A stretch of DNA of 9,445 bases, from positions 1-9,445 of the forward strand of contig DAOWMZ010000042.1 of the NCBI GenBank assembly GCA_030642845.1, given 5' to 3'. Positions 1 to 6,632 of this stretch are shown piece after piece. Every line of letters starts with the position of its first letter. Position 1 is the stretch's first letter. The notes beneath the pieces were generated by a model, which saw only the letters and a list, made by a program, of their open reading frames with translations, was not told the origin of the DNA and made no database searches. Both the position numbers and the translations under genes were made by a program. The DNA is from Candidatus Zixiibacteriota bacterium (GTDB taxonomy: Bacteria > Zixibacteria > MSB-5A5 > GN15 > FEB-12).

Positions 1-1
1 C

Positions 2-556
2 GCAACAGTCGAATGGGTCGATGGAAATATTGGCTCACGACTGACTATGAAATATCCCTGCATCCAATTATTGGGTGAAGGAGCCAAAGGTGAAATGCTC
101 TCGGTTGCATTTGCCGGAATCGATCAGCATCAGGATACCGGTGCTAAAATGATCCATGCTGCTCCTAATACATCTTCGAGGATAACATCAAAATCAATAT
201 CCAAAGACAACGGAAGATCTTCATATCGCGGCTTGATTAAAATTCACAAGAACGCTGAGAATGTAAAAGTCTCGGTGGAATGTGACGCTTTGTTAATTGG
301 TGAAGAAGCCCGCAGTGATACTTACCCAACTATGGAAATCGACAATGACAACGTTCGGGTGGAACATGAAGCCCGGGTATCCAAAGTTGCAGAAGAACAA
401 TTATTCTATCTGACAAGCAGAGGCTTATCTGAAGACGATGCTCGTCTTTTAATTGTTAATGGCTTTATGGAACCCTTTACCAAAGAACTCCCACTGGAAT
501 ATGCAGTTGAATTGAACCGACTGATTGAGTTGGAAATGGAAGGATCAATAGGTTAA
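2..556 (+). CDS. sufB: SufB, Fe-S cluster assembly scaffold, C-terminal part (5' truncated)
   Basis: SufB is the scaffold subunit of the cytoplasmic SufBCD complex on which Fe-S clusters are built. The reading frame is open from base 2, so the gene starts upstream of the window; a Met codon at 47 lies inside the protein and is not the start. The visible 184 residues are the end of the beta-helix core and the C-terminal helical domain. Recognisable SufB stretches are [10 protein letters not shown] near the left edge, [18 protein letters not shown], and [16 protein letters not shown]. The Cys encoded at 281-283 in the CDALLIG stretch aligns with E. coli SufB Cys405, reported as essential for cluster assembly. 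The C-terminal [13 protein letters not shown]...GFMEPF segment is typical of the SufB/SufD family. sufD starts one base after the stop. SufC, the ATPase partner, is expected upstream and is not seen. Assignment to SufB rather than SufD rests on the CDALLIG cysteine and its position before a clear sufD. Confidence 0.96.
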   Translation, partial: ATVEWVDGNIGSRLTMKYPCIQLLGEGAKGEMLSVAFAGIDQHQDTGAKMIHAAPNTSSRITSKSISKDNGRSSYRGLIKIHKNAENVKVSVECDALLIGEEARSDTYPTMEIDNDNVRVEHEARVSKVAEEQLFYLTSRGLSEDDARLLIVNGFMEPFTKELPLEYAVELNRLIELEMEGSIG

Positions 557-557
557 A

Positions 558-1886
558 ATGAATACAACAACTATGACAAAACCTGAAAATGATTGTTTGA
601 TTCCTGATAACCTCACCCAGCTCAGTATGGGACCGAACTGGCTCAAAGAGATCAGGAAAACAGCAAAAGAATCATATAACAACAGCCCTCTCCCCCCACG
701 GGGATTGGCTTTATGGAAATATACCGATCCTGCTGATTTTGTTATTAATTATGATAACATTTCACAGCATGTTGAAACCAAAAACCATGTTGATATTTTA
801 AAACTGGAACAGAATCATCTCGAACAAGGACAGCTTTCTGCTTTAGTTACTGATAATAGTGGTCTGGAAATTAATATCAGCACATCGGATTTGATCAAAA
901 AATCCGGGGTCATTATCAGTTCATTATCTAATGCTTTTGATGGATACGAAAGCGTTGTTAAAAAACATTTGACAAAGTCAGTGAATCATGAAACCGGTAA
1001 ATTTGAAGCCCTGAATACTGCTTTATGGAACGACGGCATATTTATTTATATACCGGATAATACATCAGTAGAGCAACCGATACACTTAATTCGTGCGTCA
1101 GAGAAAACAGGTTCTACCTGTTTCCCGCGTCTTTTGATTGTTACCGGAAAGAATTCTGAGGTTACAATTATTGATGAGTATGTCGGTGGTTCAAAATCAT
1201 CCGGCAATCTTTCTCAAACCAATAGTGTGGTTGAAATTTTCTGCGGTTGCGACAGCAAATGCCGTTATGTACCTCTGCAACATCAAACAGCAGAATCAAA
1301 TGTCTATCTTACCCATAGGGCTAAGATTGAACAGAACAGCAATATGCTTACTATTCCTCTTATTTTTGGAGGAAATGTTTCCAAGCACAATTTCGGAATT
1401 TATATGATTGGCCAAGGGGCAAAAAGTAATATTTATGGGATGCTGTTTGGAACCGAATACCAGCATTTTGATAACCATACACTGCATTCTCATAAAGTCG
1501 GCAATACAAATTCGGATATAGATTTCAAAGTAGTCCTCCGAGATAAGGCTCTATCAGCTTACACCGGTTTGATCCGTATTGATAAGCAGGCTCCTATGTG
1601 CGAAGCCTATCAGGTAAACCGCAACCTGATGCTCAATCGTGGAACCAGAGCAGAAACAATCCCGGAACTTGAGATTTTAAACGAAGAAGTTATGTGTTCA
1701 CATGGGGCAACGATTGGTCCTATAGATCCGGAAATGATTTATTATCTTTCCTGCCGTGGAATTGATAAAAAACAGGCTACAAAGATGATTGTTTCAGGCT
1801 TTGTTTCGACCACCTTAAAAGAAATCCCTGAGGATCTAAAAGATCGTATCATGGACATTGTAGATAATCAATTGGAGGGATTATAA
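558..1886 (+). CDS. sufD: SufD, Fe-S cluster assembly scaffold subunit
   Basis: SufD is the second beta-helix subunit of the SufBCD scaffold; it pairs with SufB and SufC and is needed for iron acquisition in cluster assembly. The protein is 442 residues, a normal SufD length. Its N-terminal part is divergent, as usual in this family, with an ALWKYTDP stretch at about 51-58. The C-terminal core is strongly diagnostic: YTGLIRIDKQAP at about 335-346, NRGTRAETIPELEI near 360-373, and CSHGATIG from residue 380. C380 and H382 align with E. coli SufD Cys358 and His360, the latter implicated at the SufB-SufD interface. The end (YYLSCRGIDKKQA...GFVSTTLKEIP) matches the SufB/SufD C-terminal domain. The ATG at 558 follows the sufB stop by one base, with AAGGA inside the end of sufB; a second ATG five codons in is a possible alternative start. 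The gene is co-transcribed with its neighbours by spacing. Confidence 0.96.
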   Translation: MNTTTMTKPENDCLIPDNLTQLSMGPNWLKEIRKTAKESYNNSPLPPRGLALWKYTDPADFVINYDNISQHVETKNHVDILKLEQNHLEQGQLSALVTDNSGLEINISTSDLIKKSGVIISSLSNAFDGYESVVKKHLTKSVNHETGKFEALNTALWNDGIFIYIPDNTSVEQPIHLIRASEKTGSTCFPRLLIVTGKNSEVTIIDEYVGGSKSSGNLSQTNSVVEIFCGCDSKCRYVPLQHQTAESNVYLTHRAKIEQNSNMLTIPLIFGGNVSKHNFGIYMIGQGAKSNIYGMLFGTEYQHFDNHTLHSHKVGNTNSDIDFKVVLRDKALSAYTGLIRIDKQAPMCEAYQVNRNLMLNRGTRAETIPELEILNEEVMCSHGATIGPIDPEMIYYLSCRGIDKKQATKMIVSGFVSTTLKEIPEDLKDRIMDIVDNQLEGL

Positions 1887-1887
1887 G

Positions 1888-2199
1888 ATGGATGGTTTTA
1901 CTCAGGTAGCTGCCACCGCTGATATTGAACCGGGTGAGATGAAATCTTTTAAGATCAATAACGTACAAATTCTGGTTTGCAATGTTAACGGAAAGTTCTT
2001 TGCTGTTGCCGATGAATGCTCGCATGATTCAGCCCCTATCAGTACCGGATCATTAAACAAGGATGAAATTATGTGCCCTCGGCATCATGCTCGTTTTAAT
2101 GTTATTGATGGTTCAGTAAAGGCTCCGCCGGCAGTTGTCCCTATTGATACCTATGAAGTAAAAATTGAAAATGATAATATATTTGTGAAAATAGATTAA
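1888..2199 (+). CDS. Small Rieske [2Fe-2S] ferredoxin in the suf operon
   Basis: This is a soluble 103-residue Rieske-type ferredoxin, related to the ferredoxin components of non-haem iron dioxygenases and to NirD-like proteins. The two cluster-binding loops are complete: C44-S-H46 and C63-P-R-H66, separated by 16 residues, giving the two-Cys two-His set of a [2Fe-2S] Rieske centre. The second loop reads CPRHHARF, with His67 where most relatives have Gly (CPxHGxxF). The APPAVVPIDTYEVKIE end matches the usual PA-x-x-P-x-x-x-Y strand of the family. There is no signal peptide or membrane anchor, so it is cytoplasmic. A strong GGAGG sits nine bases before the ATG, and the gene starts one base after the sufD stop, so it belongs to the operon. 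Similar Rieske genes occur in suf operons of some Actinobacteria and Chloroflexi. No oxygenase gene is present here, so a role as electron donor to Fe-S assembly, or as a client, is inference. Confidence 0.93.
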   Translation: MDGFTQVAATADIEPGEMKSFKINNVQILVCNVNGKFFAVADECSHDSAPISTGSLNKDEIMCPRHHARFNVIDGSVKAPPAVVPIDTYEVKIENDNIFVKID

Positions 2200-2219
2200 A
2201 GGAGTTTACGGTAAGTATA

Positions 2220-3497
2220 ATGGAGCAAAAAATTAAAAATATGCAGCATTCACCAAGCGTTGGGCTTTTACCAATTGATCTGGAGCGAATACGAGCTGAT
2301 TTCCCCATTCTTGATCAAATCATTGATGGCAATCAACTTGTCTATCTTGACAATGCTGCTACTACACAAAAACCGCGTGTAGTGATCAATGCCATAATAG
2401 AATACTACCGTAAATATAACGCCAATATCCATCGAGGTCTGCATTATCTCGCTGAAAAATCAACCGAAATGTACGAACATACCCGCATACATGTGGCTGA
2501 CTTTATCGGTGGTGTTGATCCGAAAGAAGTTATTTTTACACGTGGTACTACCGAAGCAATCAATCTTGTTGCTTATACCTGGGGTGAAGAAAACATAAAA
2601 GAGGGTGATGAAATTGTCATTACTGAAATGGAACACCATGCCAATCTTGTTCCCTGGATACAATTAGCTAAAAAGAAAAAAGCCATTTTAAAAAGAATCC
2701 CGATAACTTTTTGCGGTCATCTTGATCAGAGCAATATAAATGAAATAATCACTTCCAAAACAAAACTTCTGGCACTCACTCATATGTCAAATGTTCTGGG
2801 TACTATCAATCCGGTAGCTGAACTTACAGCTCTTGCTAAAAAGCATGGTGCTGTTGTATTGGCTGATGGAGCCCAGGCAGTTCCACATCTTAAAGTGGAT
2901 GTAAAAAGTCTGGGTGTTGATTTCTATGCCTTCTCTTCGCACAAAATGCTTGGTCCAACCGGGGTTGGTATTCTCTATGGGAAAAAGGAACTGTTAGAAG
3001 CTATGCCGCCGTTTAATATGGGTGGTGAAATGATCCGCGAAGTCAGTTTTGATCATGTCACATGGGCGGAGCTTCCGAATAAATTCGAAGGTGGCACACC
3101 AAATATTGCCGACGTTGTTGCTTTTGATGCCGCTCTGCATTATCTCGAAGAAATCGGGATGGATAATCTTCGTCAACATGAAATGGATCTTACTAAATAC
3201 GCTATTGAACATCTCTCGGCTATTCCCGGTTTGGAAATTCAGGGACCACGGGAGGTAGAACAGCGCGGCGGAGTAATTTCTTTTACGGATAACGATCTTC
3301 ACCCGCACGATATAAGCACTTTTCTTGATTCAAAAGGCATTGCAATACGAGCCGGCCATCATTGCGCCCAGCCGTTGATGTCGATCCTGGGGAAAATTGC
3401 TACAGCAAGAGCTTCGCTTTATATTTACAATAACGAAGCTGATATCGATGCTCTGGTAAAAGCACTTAAAGGTATGAGGAGATATTTCGGTTTATGA
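2220..3497 (+). CDS. sufS: SufS, group II cysteine desulfurase
   Basis: SufS is a PLP-dependent enzyme that converts L-cysteine to L-alanine and holds the sulfur as a persulfide for Fe-S cluster assembly. The 425-residue protein has all expected landmarks: YLDNAATTQKP at 42-52, EMEHHANLVPW near 136-146 with the PLP-stacking His, LADGAQAVPH at 214-223 with the PLP-ring Asp, SSHKMLGPTGVG with the Schiff-base lysine K242, FEGGTPN near 289-295, and RAGHHCAQPLM with the catalytic C382. The short RAGHHCAQP loop is that of group II (SufS/CsdA) rather than group I (NifS/IscS). An N-terminal extension of about 20 residues precedes the usual IRADFPIL start; no in-frame alternative start lies just upstream. 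The AGGAG at about 2199-2204 is some 15 bases from the ATG, rather far, so initiation may be modest. The last codons overlap sufU by 4 bases, which suggests translational coupling of the desulfurase and its sulfur acceptor. Confidence 0.97.
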   Translation: MEQKIKNMQHSPSVGLLPIDLERIRADFPILDQIIDGNQLVYLDNAATTQKPRVVINAIIEYYRKYNANIHRGLHYLAEKSTEMYEHTRIHVADFIGGVDPKEVIFTRGTTEAINLVAYTWGEENIKEGDEIVITEMEHHANLVPWIQLAKKKKAILKRIPITFCGHLDQSNINEIITSKTKLLALTHMSNVLGTINPVAELTALAKKHGAVVLADGAQAVPHLKVDVKSLGVDFYAFSSHKMLGPTGVGILYGKKELLEAMPPFNMGGEMIREVSFDHVTWAELPNKFEGGTPNIADVVAFDAALHYLEEIGMDNLRQHEMDLTKYAIEHLSAIPGLEIQGPREVEQRGGVISFTDNDLHPHDISTFLDSKGIAIRAGHHCAQPLMSILGKIATARASLYIYNNEADIDALVKALKGMRRYFGL

Positions 3498-3961
3498 GTG
3501 GATCATTAGATGAAATGTATCGTGACATAATCCTTGATCATTACCGGTCACCCAGAGGACATGAGCCGTTGCCAATGGCTGATTTTTCTACTGGTGGACA
3601 TAACCCATCTTGTGGTGATGAACTCAAACTGGCAGTTAAAATCGAAGATGATATGGTTAAAGATATTTATATCGATTGCAAAGGATGTGCTATTTCTACG
3701 GCATCAGGTTCAATGTTAGCTGAAGTATTGAAAGGAAAATCCATAGCTGAAGCTAAAAAGATTGCCGCAATTGTTAGAGGAATGTTAAAGGGTGAGGATG
3801 TAGAGATCCCTGAAGACTTGGGCGATATCGATGCTCTTGAAGGGGTCAAGAAATTTCCAGTTAGAATTAAATGTGCTCTTTTGGCGTGGGTTACTTTTAT
3901 GGAAGGTATGGAAAATTACGAAAACGGAAGTGGCGAAGCTACTACTACTTCTGTGGAATAA
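3494..3961 (+). CDS. sufU: SufU, zinc-dependent sulfur acceptor / scaffold-like protein
   Basis: SufU accepts persulfide sulfur from SufS and passes it to SufBCD; in Bacillus it works as a zinc-dependent sulfurtransferase in place of SufE. The 155-residue protein has the IscU/SufU fold signatures: NPSCGDEL with C40 and D42, DCKGCAIS with C65, and FPVRIKCALLAW with C127. These are the four conserved Zn-binding and transfer positions. The GCAISTASGSM form and the roughly 20-residue insert before the last Cys (PEDLGDIDALEGVKKFP region) separate SufU from IscU. The N-terminus (LDEMYRDIILDHYRSPRG) is also characteristic. The acidic, Thr-rich last 15 residues look like a flexible tail. The start codon overlaps the sufS stop (ATGA), implying coupled translation. 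The operon portion in view has no sufE or sufA. Confidence 0.95.
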   Translation: MSGSLDEMYRDIILDHYRSPRGHEPLPMADFSTGGHNPSCGDELKLAVKIEDDMVKDIYIDCKGCAISTASGSMLAEVLKGKSIAEAKKIAAIVRGMLKGEDVEIPEDLGDIDALEGVKKFPVRIKCALLAWVTFMEGMENYENGSGEATTTSVE

Positions 3962-3981
3962 AAGGAAAGTGAAATTTTTAT

Positions 3982-4293
3982 ATGCCTCTACCAACAAAAC
4001 AAGAAATTATGGATACCCTGGTTAATATCCATGACCCTGAAATCAGAATAGGAATTGTTGATCTTGGCTTGATTTATGATGTTGATGTGAACGACAAGGG
4101 AGCTGTTAAAGTAAAGATGACATTAACCACTCCTGCCTGCCCTTATGGTGAGATGTTGGTATCTCAGGTTCACAATGAAGTTGCGGCTATGGCTTGGGTC
4201 ACAAATATGGAAGTGGTCCTTGTCTGGGATCCACCCTGGAACCCGGAAACGATGGCCTCCGATAATGCCAAAGATATTTTAGGTATTTGGTAA
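3982..4293 (+). CDS. sufT: SufT-like DUF59/MIP18 Fe-S assembly factor
   Basis: This 103-residue protein consists of a single DUF59 (MIP18) domain. Proteins of this family, called SufT when linked to suf genes, assist maturation of Fe-S proteins, probably in transfer of clusters to targets. Visible signatures are IHDPEI at 16-21, IVDLGLIYDV at 25-34, and TTPACPYGE at 49-57 with the single conserved cysteine C53. The VVLVWDPPWNPETM segment at 78-91 matches the W-x-P-x-W-x-P-x-x-M end of the domain. It is the last gene of the plus-strand operon, 20 bases after sufU, preceded by AAAGGAAAG about a dozen bases before the ATG. A strong hairpin follows. PaaD, of phenylacetate degradation, belongs to the same superfamily, but the length and neighbours favour SufT. 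Confidence 0.93.
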   Translation: MPLPTKQEIMDTLVNIHDPEIRIGIVDLGLIYDVDVNDKGAVKVKMTLTTPACPYGEMLVSQVHNEVAAMAWVTNMEVVLVWDPPWNPETMASDNAKDILGIW

Positions 4294-4352
4294 ATCTTTA
4301 TAAATTGAATATTCTATAATAACGTTCTAATACTTACTGCTCAAATAAACAG

Positions 4353-4382
4353 AGGTGATATAATTCAATAATTATACCACCT
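4353..4382. terminator. Bidirectional terminator hairpin between convergent operons
   Basis: A 13-base arm at 4353-4365 pairs with 4370-4382 around a 4-base loop (CAAT), with a single A/C mismatch at 4358/4377. It lies in the 135-base gap between the end of sufT (plus) and the end of the FabL-like gene (minus). Read on the minus strand, the hairpin is followed by a T-rich run (CTGTTTATTT), which resembles an intrinsic terminator tail; on the plus strand the tail is weaker (GAAATTATTC). It most likely terminates the minus block and may also serve the suf operon. The structure is seen; the function is inferred. Confidence 0.65.
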
Positions 4383-4428
4383 GAAATTATTCTAATGTTC
4401 CTATTATTAATTGAACAGGTTATACCTG

Positions 4429-5175
4429 CTAAGCTAATGAATAGCCACCATCAACAATGATAGTCTGCCCGGTTATCCAACTGGCACCTTTGCCGCATAA
4501 GAAAACAACCACATCTGCTATCTCTTCCGGCTTGCCAATTCTCTTATAGGGAGTACGTTCAATAACCCGTTTTTTCATCTCTTCAAAATTAGGGAATACC
4601 GTTAATGCTTTTGTATCAATAAACCCACCCGAGACGCAATTGACGCTTATTTTCCTGGGAGCCATTTCAATAGCGGTATATCTGACCATATTTTCAACCG
4701 CCGCTTTTGAGACACCAATGGCGGCATAGCCGGGGATATATCGTATAGCACCCAATGACGACAAAGCTACAATTCGGCTATCCTCCCCCATCATGGGAAT
4801 ACCAAGCTGAACGCATTGCAGAAAGGCACGAGCATTGGTATGCATCGACAATTCCCATGCTTTGCGGTCAATGTTCATCATATCAGAATAAACACCAAGA
4901 GCCGCATTAGACACCATAATATCGAGCTTGCCGAATTCTTCTTTGATTTTTTCAAAAATTAACGGCACCTGTTCGGCATTACCCATATTTGCCCTATGCG
5001 ACACGCATTCCACGCCATAGCTTTTTATTTTCTCTTCAGCAGCTTTAGCATCCTCCCGACTGCGAAAATAAGTTATGAATATATTTACACCCTTTGCGGC
5101 TAACTTCTCGGCGATTGATAAGCCGATTCCACGAGTTCCACCGGAAATAAATGCAACTTTTCCTTTGTATTCCAT
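4429..5175 (-). CDS. fabL: FabL-like enoyl-ACP reductase (short-chain dehydrogenase/reductase)
   Basis: This NAD(P)H-dependent reductase is closest to FabL, the enoyl-ACP reductase III of Bacillus that carries out the last reduction of each fatty-acid elongation cycle. At 248 residues it has the usual SDR length. The cofactor loop GGTRGIG is at 12-18, SNAALGV at 89-95, and the active site SSLGAIRYIPGYAAIGVSK at 139-157. Y150 and K157 are spaced Y-x6-K, as in FabL and FabI, whereas classical SDRs such as FabG have Y-x3-K. The segment VSGGFIDTKAL...FPN also matches FabL rather than FabG. GQTIIVDGGYSL at the end is the SDR C-terminal motif. A GGAG eight bases before the ATG supports the start. 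It is last in the minus block, 22 bases after a candidate small ORF, and is followed by the shared hairpin. It might instead act on another enoyl or keto substrate, so the exact substrate is inferred from similarity. Confidence 0.85.
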   Translation of the reverse strand: MEYKGKVAFISGGTRGIGLSIAEKLAAKGVNIFITYFRSREDAKAAEEKIKSYGVECVSHRANMGNAEQVPLIFEKIKEEFGKLDIMVSNAALGVYSDMMNIDRKAWELSMHTNARAFLQCVQLGIPMMGEDSRIVALSSLGAIRYIPGYAAIGVSKAAVENMVRYTAIEMAPRKISVNCVSGGFIDTKALTVFPNFEEMKKRVIERTPYKRIGKPEEIADVVVFLCGKGASWITGQTIIVDGGYSLA

Positions 5176-5197
5176 TCCACCTACTCCATAAGCTCTG

Positions 5198-5323
5198 TCA
5201 GATCATGTAGTATTCTGCTTGAGATTCAATATCTTCTGACAGCGACTCAATTTCTATTGGTTTATAAAATCTTTCAAAAATTCGATCATATTCAATAACC
5301 AAATTTCCCTCAATTTGTTTCAT
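5198..5323 (-). CDS. Candidate 41-residue small protein, unknown function
   Basis: I do not recognise this protein. An ATG at 5321-5323 opens 41 codons ending in TGA, 22 bases before the FabL-like start and on the same strand. The product starts MKQIEGNLVIEYDRIF and is acidic with many Ile, Glu, Tyr and Phe, and has no membrane segment, signal peptide or cysteine. GAGAAGAAAG a few bases upstream is a weak purine-rich ribosome site. The codons and residue composition look like those of real genes here, and the frame differs from that of the reductase, so it is not an N-terminal extension of it. At this length the ORF could be chance in AT-rich DNA. It fills much of the 300-base gap between nadA and the reductase, and could also act as a leader that couples translation to the downstream gene. 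Confidence 0.45.
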   Translation of the reverse strand: MKQIEGNLVIEYDRIFERFYKPIEIESLSEDIESQAEYYMI

Positions 5324-5478
5324 GTCTTTCTTCTCGCTTGATAATCTACTAAAAATAGATAAAAAACCTTATTTAATACTATTGGACTTTTTCGCTCTAA
5401 TTTGTCCACTTTTACAGCATATATATATATATATATGAATATTAAATCATTAAATCAAGCTTGCTTGTAAATATTATA
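5324..5478. other. AT-rich gap downstream of nadA, probable promoter region of the FabL-like gene
   Basis: This stretch separates nadA from the small ORF. It is very AT-rich and has no further ORF that I can support. It contains the dinucleotide run at 5419-5436 and a weak 12-base near-palindrome at 5456-5467, just after the nadA stop. It could hold the nadA transcript end and a promoter for the reductase, but I cannot point to a convincing -35/-10 pair. Confidence 0.4.
5419..5436. repeat. (AT)9 dinucleotide microsatellite
   Basis: Nine uninterrupted AT units lie in the non-coding gap between nadA and the FabL-like gene. The run is self-complementary and easily melted, and could vary in copy number by slippage. 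No function is shown. Confidence 0.9.
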
Positions 5479-6558
5479 TCAGGATATTTGCAGCATTTTT
5501 TCAAGCGCTATTAGTGCTTCCGAGCGGGTCGGCTCCGGAACAGAAATCGGCTTAATATTAGCATAATTCTCAAGAGTGTATAACAAATCATTTATTGTAG
5601 TACGGTACATATTTGCGCATACCGGACAGGTTTGGCCAGACAATTCAAAAATAGTTTTATCAGGATATTCAAGTGCCATCCGATTTATTAAATTGATTTC
5701 AGTTCCAATAGCAATAGTCGATCCGGGAGGAGCTTCCTGACAATATTTGACAATATAGGACGTTGATCCACTCCCATCAGCTAACCTAACTACCTCATGA
5801 GGTGATTCCGGGTGAACAATAATTTTAACATCAGGATATTTTTCCCGCACCTCATGAACTTGCTCTTCTTTGAAATTTGTATGAACATGGCAGTGCCCTT
5901 TCCAGAGAATGACTTTGGCATTGCTCACCTGTTTTTCGGTAAGGCCGCCATCATCACGAGAAAAATCCCAGATAACTATTTCATCCGGACTGAATCCCAT
6001 TTTGATAGCAGTGTTATATCCCAGATGCTGATCAGGAAAAAAGAATACTTTTTCTCTTTGTTCAAATGCCCATTTAAGAGCGGCATCAGCATTAGATGAA
6101 GTACAGATCAGCCCGCCGTTTCGGCCGGTAAATGCTTTTAGACCAGCGGTAGTGTTCATATATGAAATTGGCATTATATTCTCAGTGCCGCTTATTTTAT
6201 CAAGATATTTCCAGGCCGCCATGACATCAGCCATCTCTGCCATATCCGCCATAGGACATCCTGCCAGAGGATTGGGAAGAAACACTTTCTGGAAATCCGA
6301 AGTCAGAATATCAGCAGATTCAGCCATGAAATGAACACCGCAAAAGGCAATGATTTCAACATCTTTTTGAGCAGCAGCAATTTTTGAGAGACCATAACTA
6401 TCGCCCAAATGATCCGCAAAATCGACTACCTCCACCCGCTGATAATGATGAGTGAGGATAAGCAGATTTTTGCCTAACTTTTTTTTGGCTTCAAGAATAC
6501 GAGCTTTTATATCTTCCGGTTTTGCTTCCCGGTATTCTTTTGGAAGCGAAAAATACAC
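5479..6558 (-). CDS. nadA: NadA, quinolinate synthase ([4Fe-4S] enzyme)
   Basis: NadA condenses iminoaspartate with dihydroxyacetone phosphate to form quinolinate, the first pyridine intermediate of de novo NAD synthesis. The 359-residue protein shows the family landmarks: LTHHYQRVEVVDFADHLGDSYGLS near 35-58, FCGVHFMAESADIL at 72-85, CTSSNA at 152-157, FPDQHLGYNTA at 174-184, GHCHVH at 221-226, VHPES at 248-252, GTEINLINR at 285-293 and CPVCANM at 311-317. The three expected cluster ligands are C73, C152 and C314 (or C311); the CxxCxxM pattern leaves C314 as the best third ligand. The start is GTG at 6558 with AGAAGGA nine bases upstream. The enzyme needs an oxygen-labile cluster, so it is a natural client of the SUF genes in this window. 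It follows the peroxiredoxin by 74 bases. nadB and nadC are not in view. Confidence 0.97.
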   Translation of the reverse strand: MYFSLPKEYREAKPEDIKARILEAKKKLGKNLLILTHHYQRVEVVDFADHLGDSYGLSKIAAAQKDVEIIAFCGVHFMAESADILTSDFQKVFLPNPLAGCPMADMAEMADVMAAWKYLDKISGTENIMPISYMNTTAGLKAFTGRNGGLICTSSNADAALKWAFEQREKVFFFPDQHLGYNTAIKMGFSPDEIVIWDFSRDDGGLTEKQVSNAKVILWKGHCHVHTNFKEEQVHEVREKYPDVKIIVHPESPHEVVRLADGSGSTSYIVKYCQEAPPGSTIAIGTEINLINRMALEYPDKTIFELSGQTCPVCANMYRTTINDLLYTLENYANIKPISVPEPTRSEALIALEKMLQIS

Positions 6559-6632
6559 TAATCTTAGTCCTTCTCTAACAAGTTTTTCTATCGCAATTAA
6601 TAAAACAGAAACAATCTAAAGGCGTTCCCTAT

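Noticed and set aside
2994..3308. A 104-codon minus-strand open frame across sufS
   Set aside because: It lies wholly within the well-supported sufS gene, its product resembles no family I know, and it has no operon context.
5419..5436. (AT)9 run considered as a phase-variable promoter switch
   Set aside because: No convincing -35/-10 pair spans it and the neighbours are housekeeping genes, so I list it only as a repeat.
6559..6632. Possible NAD-related riboswitch or repressor site upstream of nadA
   Set aside because: The 74-base gap shows no convincing palindrome or riboswitch-like structure by eye.
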